Shown here in pieces: positions 1-8,200 of a stretch of 64,000 nt of DNA (its first letter is position 1; every line of letters begins with the position of its first letter). Position numbers and translations under genes: made by a program. The notes under the pieces were generated by a model. That model was not told where the DNA came from. It saw only the letters and a program-made list of their open reading frames with translations, and did not search any database. Origin of the DNA: a virus; IMG/VR virus record IMGVR_UViG_3300042885_000570, positions 1 through 64,000 of that record; one strand, 5' to 3'.

Positions 1-2
1 AA

Positions 3-581
3 AAATCACACCCAAAAGATTGGATGGAAGATCAAAGAAAGCTACATTTGTTTATCTCAATGGAGTTTGATTTACTTAACTATAGTGAGCTTGATACAAC
101 AGAGGATGTTGATTTAGAATTTGTTGACCCATTAGAGTTAAATTATGGTGAGCCAGAAAATCAGTTAAATATTCTTAATGAGATTGAGAAAGCTGAAATA
201 GAAGCTGATTTAGTTCAAGCTATTGAAGAAAGAGAAGAAGCTGAAAAAGATGTTTTATTCTATGAAGATCCAGCAGGTAATACTTTTGAAGCACCTGTAG
301 TTGATGATATCAAGATTCACATTGAGTCTGATGAAGAATATAATGCTAGAGTAGCTGCAATAGAAGGTGAACCTGAAATTGAAGCAGAATTACCAACTTT
401 TGATCAGATTATCTTTGAGGGACTTAAAGCTGCAGATGAAGCTAAACTTAAAGCAACACTTGAAGTAGTAGAGGTTAAACTTACTGAAACTAAGGTAGTT
501 GATGATTGGGATGATGATGATTTTAATTTTGATTTAGATGATACTAAAAAGGATGACCACGGTGGTGAATTCTTTTTGTAA
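3..581 (+). CDS. Acidic protein of unknown function, 5' partial
   Basis: The frame is open to the window edge. Residues upstream of the first ATG at 24 (KSHPKDW) continue the frame, so the gene probably begins outside the window; an ATG at 24 cannot be excluded. The visible part is about 190 residues, very rich in Glu and Asp, and helical in the middle (runs such as EKAEIEADLVQAIEEREEAEKD). It ends in a highly acidic tail (DDWDDDDFNFDLDD) and a hydrophobic FFL. An acidic tail of this kind is typical of phage single-stranded DNA-binding proteins, where it recruits partners, but I see no OB-fold in the visible part, so that is only a suggestion. It ends shortly before a terminator and belongs to the plus-strand block that converges on the structural genes. 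I do not recognise the family. Confidence 0.75.
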   Translation, partial: KSHPKDWMEDQRKLHLFISMEFDLLNYSELDTTEDVDLEFVDPLELNYGEPENQLNILNEIEKAEIEADLVQAIEEREEAEKDVLFYEDPAGNTFEAPVVDDIKIHIESDEEYNARVAAIEGEPEIEAELPTFDQIIFEGLKAADEAKLKATLEVVEVKLTETKVVDDWDDDDFNFDLDDTKKDDHGGEFFL

Positions 582-624
582 GACACTTGCTCCAAGGGAG
601 TATAGTTAAACAAATATATCAATC

Positions 625-656
625 AAGTGGGTACAGAAATGTATCCACTTTTTTTT
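625..656 (+). terminator. Rho-independent terminator after the acidic-protein gene
   Basis: A 10-bp stem (AAGTGGGTAC with GTATCCACTT, one G-T pair) closes a 6-base loop (AGAAAT) and is followed by eight T residues. It lies between the stop at 581 and the ATG at 678. It also shows that a GTG at 627, sitting inside the stem, is not the start of the next gene. Confidence 0.9.
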
Positions 657-677
657 ATCTTTACAAAAAATAAAATT

Positions 678-1076
678 ATGTTAAAGCAATTACAAGCAGT
701 AAAGGATTTCCATGAGGGATTTCAACAAATAAATGGTACAGAACCTATATTAATCAGTCATGATGAAGTTCAATTAAGACATAGACTTATGGCTGAAGAG
801 AATGATGAGTATATTCAAGCAGCTTTAGAGGGTACTGCTAGTGCAGAAGAAAGACTAACAGGTATTGCTGATGCATTAGGTGATCAACTTTATATATTAT
901 GCGGTACTATACTAAAACATGGTATGCAGCATATCATAGAAGATGTGTTTGCTGAGATTCATAGTTCTAATATGAGTAAGTTAGATTCCGATGGTAAACC
1001 ACTTTTAAGAGAAGATGGTAAAATCCTTAAGGGACCTGGTTATTTTAAACCAAACCTTAAACAATTCATTAAGTAA
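678..1076 (+). CDS. MazG/PRA-PH-like nucleotide pyrophosphohydrolase
   Basis: This 132-residue protein resembles phage 'phosphoribosyl-ATP pyrophosphohydrolase-like' proteins of the all-alpha NTP-pyrophosphatase superfamily. These hydrolyse nucleoside triphosphates to monophosphates and pyrophosphate, and may serve nucleotide pool cleaning or hydrolysis of alarmone-type nucleotides. The family pattern is visible: an N-terminal VKDFHEGF helix, then RLMAEENDEYIQA (ExxE/D metal-binding helix), then ADALGDQLYILCGT (second helix with a conserved Asp). The C-terminal part matches the usual phage form, with EIHSSNMSKLD and a KGPGYFKPNL ending. I chose ATG 678 because the longer frame from GTG 627 starts inside a terminator stem and would add a meaningless hydrophobic leader. 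Its TAA stop overlaps the next ATG (TAATG), indicating translational coupling. Confidence 0.85.
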   Translation: MLKQLQAVKDFHEGFQQINGTEPILISHDEVQLRHRLMAEENDEYIQAALEGTASAEERLTGIADALGDQLYILCGTILKHGMQHIIEDVFAEIHSSNMSKLDSDGKPLLREDGKILKGPGYFKPNLKQFIK

Positions 1077-1291
1077 TGGAGGCAATATTAAAATTTAATT
1101 TACCTGAAGAGGCAGAAGATTTTAAGAGTGCAGTTGATGGTTATAAGTTTAAGCTTATAGTATGGGACATGGATCAGCATTTAAGATCTATTGCTAAGTA
1201 TAGTGAAGATGATGTTACAGCTAATATAGCACAAGAATTTAGAGACAAATTGCATGAGTATATTTCTGATTATAATGTATCAATAGAATGA
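1076..1291 (+). CDS. Small conserved phage protein, unknown function
   Basis: A 71-residue soluble protein whose ATG shares a base with the previous stop. The pattern (ILKFNLPEEAEDF, then WDMDQHLRSIAKY, then a helical C-terminus) recalls short hypothetical proteins I remember from many unrelated tailed phages, often near nucleotide metabolism genes; their biochemical role is not known to me. It is Asp/Glu-rich with no membrane segment. It sits in a tightly packed four-gene operon behind the NTP-pyrophosphohydrolase, and its TGA stop overlaps the next gene's ATG (ATGA), so the set is probably translated together. Confidence 0.75.
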   Translation: MEAILKFNLPEEAEDFKSAVDGYKFKLIVWDMDQHLRSIAKYSEDDVTANIAQEFRDKLHEYISDYNVSIE

Positions 1292-1443
1292 AAGCAAAGT
1301 ATAACAATAAGACAGTTTATGTAAAGCATGTATCAGATGATAATGAATATGCTATAGTAACTTATGATAAAAGTAAACTTAGAGGTTTATTTAAAGTAAA
1401 CATACCAGATTTATCAGAGTTAAATATTAAAAAGTTAAAATAA
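1288..1443 (+). CDS. Small protein, unknown function
   Basis: A 51-residue ORF that begins in an ATGA overlap with the preceding stop and ends 8 bases before the next ATG. The protein is rich in Lys, Tyr and Asp (MKAKYNNKTVYVKHVSDDNE at the start, ending NIKKLK) and looks like a small beta-rich fold with alternating strands (TVYVKHV, YAIVTYD, GLFKVNI). The overlapping start and the complete filling of the gap between its neighbours support it as a real gene. I do not recognise a family. Confidence 0.65.
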   Translation: MKAKYNNKTVYVKHVSDDNEYAIVTYDKSKLRGLFKVNIPDLSELNIKKLK

Positions 1444-1451
1444 GAGAAGTC

Positions 1452-1736
1452 ATGGGAACTAAAGAGGAAATGGATTTAAAAATCAAAAAACAAGCTGAAA
1501 AGATAATGCTTGCATTAGCTGGTATCTTTTTTATTGGATGTATGGTGTATGTTTTTAAAAAGAAAAACATTGAAGTTAGTGCTTGTGACTGTGCAGATTT
1601 ATCTAGTAAATCTCAGTTAATGGGAGAATGGAACATGAAAGAATCTGATAGAAACAAACTCATTGAATGTGAGTCAGTATATACATATTCAGAGGAAGCA
1701 TACAATGCTTGTGTAAATGGAATGTTGTACAAATAA
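1452..1736 (+). CDS. Small single-pass membrane protein with extracytoplasmic cysteines
   Basis: A 94-residue protein with a short charged N-terminus (residues 1-17), one hydrophobic segment (about 18-35, IMLALAGIFFIGCMVYVF), a KKK stop-transfer cluster and a polar C-terminal domain with CDC, CES and NAC cysteines. The Lys cluster after the segment makes the topology ambiguous; cysteine pairing would be more natural if the C-terminus were outside the cytoplasm. It is the last gene of the plus-strand operon and is followed 9 bases later by a strong terminator. Small membrane proteins at such places in phages may act in lysis (holin or spanin-like) or superinfection exclusion, but nothing here decides this and no family is recognised. 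Confidence 0.65.
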   Translation: MGTKEEMDLKIKKQAEKIMLALAGIFFIGCMVYVFKKKNIEVSACDCADLSSKSQLMGEWNMKESDRNKLIECESVYTYSEEAYNACVNGMLYK

Positions 1737-1745
1737 AATAATTAA

Positions 1746-1777
1746 GGGAGAGCCACTACGGTTCTCCCTTTTTTTTT
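1746..1777 (+). terminator. Strong terminator at the convergent junction
   Basis: A 9-bp GC-rich stem (GGGAGAGCC with GGTTCTCCC, one G-T pair), loop ACTAC, then nine T residues. It ends the plus-strand operon exactly where the minus-strand block ends: the stop codon of the last minus-strand gene is at 1778. Read on the minus strand the stem is followed only by a weak TTAATTATTTTAT tract, so termination in that direction is less certain. Confidence 0.95.
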
Positions 1778-1912
1778 CTACCTGCCCTGGCCGCGGTTTC
1801 CTTTTTTATACAACTTTGAGCTTTTCAGCTTAGATGTTTTAGTTTTAGCATGAATACCTGGTCTTTGCACTTTTGCTGAGACTCCTGCGCCTCCTGTTGT
1901 TTTACCTGTCAT
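1778..1912 (-). CDS. 44-residue very basic Gly/Lys/Arg protein, last gene of the structural block
   Basis: ATG at 1912 (complement), TAG stop at 1778. The protein begins MTGKTTGGAGVSAKV and ends KKGNRGQGR; about a third of its residues are Lys or Arg and none are acidic. It has no hydrophobic core and should bind nucleic acid or be disordered. From memory, very similar short proteins with the RPG(I/V)HAKTKTSKLKSSK pattern occur in other phages, so I take it as a genuine conserved small gene; its role is unknown. It starts 5 bases after the stop of the 1099-residue cargo gene and its stop touches the T-tract of the opposing terminator. Confidence 0.75.
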   Translation of the reverse strand: MTGKTTGGAGVSAKVQRPGIHAKTKTSKLKSSKLYKKGNRGQGR

Positions 1913-1916
1913 TGTT

Positions 1917-4900
1917 TTATCTTATTAAACTTTCAAATCCTTTAACTGCTTCACCTGGATCAATATTATTTCCTGAAAAACCCATAAGTTTTAAGAAATA
2001 TGCCCAAGCTTTATTATCTCCTTTTTCCCATATACCAGTATCTCTCTTATATGTTTCAGTAATATTCCAAGGTAATATTTGGTTAGCAAAACGTGCAGTT
2101 CTTTCTAATGTACCAGTAATTGCTGATGGTGATTTAATTACACGCATAGCATCTGTAGGACTTATGTAACTTGCCGTTTCACTACGCATTCTGACTAACT
2201 CATACATTAAAAAATTATACACATAACTTTTTCTTACTGCTTCATCATCATCATCATCTCCACTAAATGCATAAGCTAACATTGCTGCTAAACCAGCTAA
2301 TCCTAATATAATAGATAATTCAGTTAATGTTCTTGTTATCTGTGCTTTTTCAAAATCAGAATATGTTGCCCAATTTTTAAAAACATTAAGTTTCATTTTT
2401 TTTATGTCTTTAAGCATTGTAGCATTAAAAGTTCTATAGTAACCTTCTACAGGATTACCTAACTCTTGATCCATTGATGCTTTTTTAAACCTTCTTTTAT
2501 ATCCCGGTACTAAATGTTTTTTATACATTAAAGCAAGTCTACCTAATGAAAATCTTTGTACTGTTGCTTTATCAAAATCATTATAAACCCCATGTAATCT
2601 TTTACTTAATGCATGTAATTTATTCTGTAAATCAAATCTTTTCTTAGATGTAAACTCTGTATTATCATATATACCTTCTGGACCATATTTTTTATATGCT
2701 TCAAGTACACTTATTTCTTCTCCAGTATTAGTATCTATTGTTTTTGTAGCTTCCATTAAGGCAAACATTGAAGATACTTGTATTTCATATTCTCCCCAAT
2801 GCTGGTTAAAAAATAGTGTGTCTGTTCTCATTAGTTTAATTACAGCTGACTGAGATATATTCTTACCATATGCATCTTTATAGTTACCCTGCATTGGATC
2901 AAACTCTTCAATCATCTTACCAACCCATGATGTCGGTGTTGACTTACCAAAGTCACTAAATAAATCTGGTACAGATTTAGCAAATTCTATTTTACCTTTA
3001 TGTAAGTTTTTAACAGAAAAGTATTCACCTGAACTTGCTTCAATAATTAATTGGATATTACCTTGTAAACTATTTGCAACACCTTTTAATAAATCTGCAG
3101 CAATAGTTGTAATAGCTGAAAAACCAGTAATTGTATTTGTAATCTTAGCTGCAGAAAAACCAAGAATATCTTCTGCTTTTTGCATTTCATTATACACAAC
3201 CATATCAATAAATGCATCAACATGTCTTTTAGAATAACTTTCACCATTCTGTCTTAAAAATTCAGTAAAACCTATTTTCTTAGCAAAAGCATCCATGATT
3301 GGTTTACCTTTTGAATTAGTTTGAATTACCTCTCTTTCTCCAATAATAGTTTTAAACATATTGATCTCATTACCAATTTTATTTAAAGCATCATATTTAT
3401 TAGCCATTGAGTTAAATATCAATACAGATCTTACTAAATCTAAACTTACCTCAGATGCATCCATATTACGTGTATAATCTACAGGTAAAAATTTAACACC
3501 TTCTTCAGATAAATTAGCAATTCCAAATTCTACATCATTTGCTGTAATAGATGTTGCTTCTTTAAATTTATGTTTTGCTAGATCTTTTAAACCCTTAGCC
3601 TGAGCTCTTTCTAAATCTGTTTTAAAAATTGATGGTAATAAATAACCTCTTTTTTGTGCATCAGGTAGTTTTTCTTGTGCTCCAAGATACATATCTACTA
3701 AATACTTATGATATTCACCTTTTGGATTCTTAGGTGTACCGTCAACATTATATAGTTTTTTCCAGTTTTCATTAAGATATTTAGATGATGGCTCACTTAA
3801 TTCACCTTTGTAGTATACATTACCTTTTTCAGTTACTACTTTAACGCTATCAAGCCATCCATCATATTCATCTTGAGTTAATAGTTTTGCATTTTTTAAT
3901 TTAAGTTTTGCTGCAATAATCTTATCTATTTCTTCTTGACTTTTAGAATTAGTATTATCTTTAAACCATTGATTTTTAACACGTTTTTGTTCAGCATCAG
4001 ACATTCCAGCAAGTGAAGCAAACATAGCTTTCTTTGATGCATTAAATTTATTTATATCATGCTTTTGAACAAAAGCCATTCTTCTTATTTCTTCAACTGT
4101 ACCGTCACTTTTTTCATTTATAGTTACTAGCTCTTCATATAATCCTTCATTAAATTTAGCTGGATTATTTTGACTAGCAGATTGAGTATCTTTATATTTA
4201 TCAAATTCTGCACTTGCTAATCTTTTAATTTGAACATCACTAAGTCTAGCAACTTCTAATTCTGTTTTAACAGCTCTTGCAAATAACCCAAGTGACTGGT
4301 CATTAGATGATATTAATGGACTAATTAAATAATCAATTACACCTTCATCTTGACTAGCTTTAGTTAATAGTTCAACAAGTGATTTTTTATCAAGTGAAAA
4401 GTTTTGCCATGTATTAATTGAATCTTCAAGTGCTTTAATCTCTTTTTCTTTTTTCTTATCAGACATGTTAGTAGAAGCTTTAACTTCATCAAGTCTTTTC
4501 TTTAATGTCTCAAGATGCGGTAATACTTTTTCTTCAATACCTTCTGCTTGATATTGTAATAACCAGTCAGCCATTAATGGAATACCTATTTGTACATATT
4601 TCTTTTTAATATTATTTCTTATTGTAACGGCATCTGAAAGCATATCTTGTGCAGTTTTATTTGTATCAGGATCTCTATCATCTTTTCCAGCAGAGAAAAA
4701 ATTATATACATCTTGTTTATTTATCTCATCTAATATAGAGTATCCATTAGCAAACTCATTTATAGCTGATAACTCATTTAATATATCTTTGTTATCTTCT
4801 GTACCAACTTTACTTAAAATTGCATCAAATCTTTTTTTAGCATGTTGAGCTTCTTCAAAAGCATCTTTAACAAACATATTAATTGAGTCAACACCATCTA

Positions 4901-5216
4901 ATGCTTTTAGGGTCTCAAGTAGTTTTTCTTTTTTCTTTTTAAAAACCTCTTGATCTTTAACTTTTCTACCCTCAAACATTTTTATCTCCTTGCTTACATA
5001 TAGACGCATTTTATCTACTAAAGATGATAAGTTATCATCTCTAGTATCTTCTGGATCTATACCTGTTGCAGGTTCAGTTTCTTTATACTCATTTAAATCT
5101 GCATCATAATTATATCCACGTTCTGTCCATAATTCTAGTGCTCTTTCTTCATTACCATTAGCTTCTTTAAGAATATCCTGATACTCTTGACTAGTTTTAA
5201 TTGGGCATGTTAACAT
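1917..5216 (-). CDS. Giant virion cargo protein (1099 aa), end of the RNA polymerase cluster
   Basis: The third and smallest of three huge ORFs that in crAss-like phages are packaged in the virion and ejected with the DNA. The N-terminal half is charged and helical (MLTCPIKTSQEYQDILKEA onward, many KKKEK runs). Two hydrophobic stretches stand out: about residues 695-718 (GFSAITTIAADLLKGVANSL) and 964-987 (SIILGLAGLAAMLAYAFSG, followed by five Asp). The latter could insert into a membrane. Its ATG overlaps the stop of the RNA polymerase gene (ATGTTAA), so the two are translationally coupled and probably made in fixed ratio. I see no enzymatic motif. The role as a polymerase partner or ejection protein is inferred from position. 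Confidence 0.8.
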   Translation of the reverse strand: MLTCPIKTSQEYQDILKEANGNEERALELWTERGYNYDADLNEYKETEPATGIDPEDTRDDNLSSLVDKMRLYVSKEIKMFEGRKVKDQEVFKKKKEKLLETLKALDGVDSINMFVKDAFEEAQHAKKRFDAILSKVGTEDNKDILNELSAINEFANGYSILDEINKQDVYNFFSAGKDDRDPDTNKTAQDMLSDAVTIRNNIKKKYVQIGIPLMADWLLQYQAEGIEEKVLPHLETLKKRLDEVKASTNMSDKKKEKEIKALEDSINTWQNFSLDKKSLVELLTKASQDEGVIDYLISPLISSNDQSLGLFARAVKTELEVARLSDVQIKRLASAEFDKYKDTQSASQNNPAKFNEGLYEELVTINEKSDGTVEEIRRMAFVQKHDINKFNASKKAMFASLAGMSDAEQKRVKNQWFKDNTNSKSQEEIDKIIAAKLKLKNAKLLTQDEYDGWLDSVKVVTEKGNVYYKGELSEPSSKYLNENWKKLYNVDGTPKNPKGEYHKYLVDMYLGAQEKLPDAQKRGYLLPSIFKTDLERAQAKGLKDLAKHKFKEATSITANDVEFGIANLSEEGVKFLPVDYTRNMDASEVSLDLVRSVLIFNSMANKYDALNKIGNEINMFKTIIGEREVIQTNSKGKPIMDAFAKKIGFTEFLRQNGESYSKRHVDAFIDMVVYNEMQKAEDILGFSAAKITNTITGFSAITTIAADLLKGVANSLQGNIQLIIEASSGEYFSVKNLHKGKIEFAKSVPDLFSDFGKSTPTSWVGKMIEEFDPMQGNYKDAYGKNISQSAVIKLMRTDTLFFNQHWGEYEIQVSSMFALMEATKTIDTNTGEEISVLEAYKKYGPEGIYDNTEFTSKKRFDLQNKLHALSKRLHGVYNDFDKATVQRFSLGRLALMYKKHLVPGYKRRFKKASMDQELGNPVEGYYRTFNATMLKDIKKMKLNVFKNWATYSDFEKAQITRTLTELSIILGLAGLAAMLAYAFSGDDDDDEAVRKSYVYNFLMYELVRMRSETASYISPTDAMRVIKSPSAITGTLERTARFANQILPWNITETYKRDTGIWEKGDNKAWAYFLKLMGFSGNNIDPGEAVKGFESLIR

Positions 5217-8200
5217 ATTGCTTTAAGTATTTTATTTATTAAATTATTTAACTGAGCTTGAGTTTCAACTTTTTCAATTGCACCATATACATCATTAATA
5301 TCAATTCCCTTTTCTGCAAGTATTTGATCTAATTTGTAACTTGTAATACCACTTGATAATTGTTTTGTAAAGTTAATTAATTGTTTTCTATTAACTGGTT
5401 TATTAGATGGAATTTCTTCTACTTGAGCACCTGTAAACATATTTATGTTTTTAAGAAACATTGTACCTGAAGCTTCATCTACTAAATCATAAAGCTTCAT
5501 GTTATTTAATACCCATTTTCTTTGATCAACTATAAACTCTTTAGGTAACTTACCTTGTTTAGTTACTTCAGCATTGAATGCTTCCATGTCTTGATTTATC
5601 TCTGCTTTTTCAGAGGCAGCTTCAGCAAATGCAGCTTTTGCAAGAGCAATGACAGCTTTTCTATCACCATTATTCTCAGGCCATTTCATTATATCACCTG
5701 TTCTAACAGATATAATTACATCTTTATTATTAACAACATATTTTGCAGTTACTGCAATGCCTTCTTTATCTATATATGTTCTACGTTCTACTATAACTGC
5801 TCTACCTTGTTTTACTGCAAGATTAGCAAATATTTTATTTCTATCAGAACTAGCTTCTTTAAATACTTCAACACCATTTTTATTAAAGATACTAGCACCT
5901 TCAACAGTGTATGTTTGAGTTTTTTGACCTGTAGGTTTATAAGTTACTGTGTTATCAGATTGTACATTTTCATCAGTTGTTTCATCTTCAGTTTGTCTTT
6001 GTATATTTCCATTAACAAAGTTTTTAAATCCTTCTATATCTTGTTTATTTCCTAATATATGAGCATTATCAGTACTTAATATTGCATAATTAGTACTTTT
6101 ACCAGGATCTTTAATGTTTTTTGCTATTACAGCATCATTTGAGTTTTTTGCAGCAGTGTTAATAAGTCTAGTTAACTCTGTTTTAGCTCCTAATGTTCCA
6201 TCAGGCTGATCAACAAAAGGTTGTCCATTAAAATCTTTTATTATAGGATTTTTAATATTTAATACAACTTTTTTAGTATTATTAATAAAGCCTCCTTTTT
6301 TAATAAGTTCATCTATTTCCTTTTGTATTCTTTGCTTATCTTCAATAGAAACATTTTTTTTTCTTTTTAAATAATCAGTCATATTGATAATGTCTGTATA
6401 CATCATCTTACTATATTCTTCTTTAAGATAATTAATACTATCTATTGTATTTAAGCCTTTTTCTCTTAAACCTTTTAATTGTGGAACAATTTCAGGAAAT
6501 TGCTTTTTAAGAAGATTGTAATCTTCTTGTAAGTTATTAGACATAGACAACTTAAATAAACCTTTTGCAATTTTCAAGCGTTTTTCTTGTGTTCCTATTA
6601 AACTATAACTATGGGCTGTATATTCACTATCTGTAAAAAAAGTAGCTAATTCTGAATCAAATTTTTCATTAGTTGTAGATTTACCTGTATTAACCCCCCT
6701 TAGAGTTGAGTCAAATTTATCAAATAAATAAGGAGTACCATGATAAACAATATCTTTTACTATACTATTAGGAAAAATAGTATCAAGATATGCAGAGTAT
6801 TGTTCTGGTGTACCAATATCAGATAACTCTGGTCTATCTTTAAATAAATCTTCTACACCTTCTTTAACTTCAGTTACTGGAGCTTGTTGTTGAGTAGTAC
6901 TAAATCTAGCTTTAAACTGTTGTTCATTAGAAATATCTTTACCTTCTATGTTTCTAAATGTCCAACCTTTTGGAGCTAATATAGTAGTAGGTATACCTAA
7001 TTTAATTCCAGCTTTAGCTCCAGCTTCGTCAAATCCTGTCTGCCCCCCTGTTCTAATGGAAACTATTTTATTCTTAAGATCAGGAGATTCTAATACACCT
7101 TGCAATATTCTATAAGTCATTAAATCTACTTCTTCTTGACTCCATCCTGCATCTTTCATAGTATATATACCATTTCCTGCTATATTTAATGTTGTAGCAT
7201 TTACTGAATTTAATTGATCTACTACAATTTTAATTTGAGTTCTTATATTAGCTTTACTTATATCAGAGGTTTCTGTTTTTTTAGGAATATTTAAAGGTAT
7301 ATATTTTTTATTTTGACCTAATACAGAAGACTTAGTTAATCTTTCTCCAGCAGAATTAAAATCATAAGCTAAAGCAATAGTTGCATCTGCAGAAGCATTT
7401 TTAACAGTTCTATTTTTATATCCTGTTGTAGGTTCTTCTTGAAAGTCTATTTCAACACTAGTAGATGGTTGAGTATTCCAATCATATTTATTAATTAAAT
7501 AATCTAAAGCTGTAGCATGAGACGGTTCTCCAAGTTCTGCATAATATTGAAGTTGTCTTCCTTTTAATTTACCTGATTTTAAAACATCTAGAATAAATGC
7601 TTTTCTTTTTGGTTTAACATCTTTAAATTTATCAGTAGTTAACCAATCAATATAATTTATAACTGCTTCTTTAGTAGTATTAGTTTTTATAGTACCTGTT
7701 CTAATAAAATGAGCCCAAGGATTACTAAAACTATTTATATCACTAACCATTTCCATAGTATAAACTCTATTATTAGCTTTTGCTTCTTTTATATTAGCAT
7801 CCCTATCATATTTACCATCTTTAGTTTTAATATTAGAAATAACTACATTTTTATTTTCTAATTGAGAATATATATCATTACTATTAACACTAGTAGACGG
7901 TTGAGCACCAAAAGTCATCCCTTGACCACCGGCAGATACTACACCTTTAGGTACATATTTTTCATTTTCAACTTCTATATCAACATCTGTATCTTTTATG
8001 TTAGAAGCTTTGCGTGAAGCTCTTGATAAAATATAATTATTTTGACCAACACCATTTTCAAATAATAAATTATCTATTATATCTAATGTTTTATCTTTTG
8101 ACTCAGAATCTAAAGCTAAAAATTCTCTTGATGCAGGCTCTATTATTTCAAAGAATGTAGTATCTGGTAAGACATAGCTTAAACCATATTTAGTACTACC

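Noticed and set aside
627-677. GTG-initiated extension of the NTP-pyrophosphohydrolase gene
   Set aside because: The GTG lies within a terminator stem and would add 17 residues with no family match; ATG 678 fits the protein family and the gap.
1873-2169. Plus-strand ORF opposite the 1099-aa gene
   Set aside because: It is a shadow in an AT-rich gene, with hydrophobic biased composition, no start context and overlap with the small basic gene.
5555-6055. Plus-strand Phe/Ser/Cys-rich ORFs in the 4015-aa gene
   Set aside because: The composition (FYIFFS-type repeats) is what reverse-strand reading of Lys/Asn/Glu-rich genes gives; overlapping alternatives exist in several frames.
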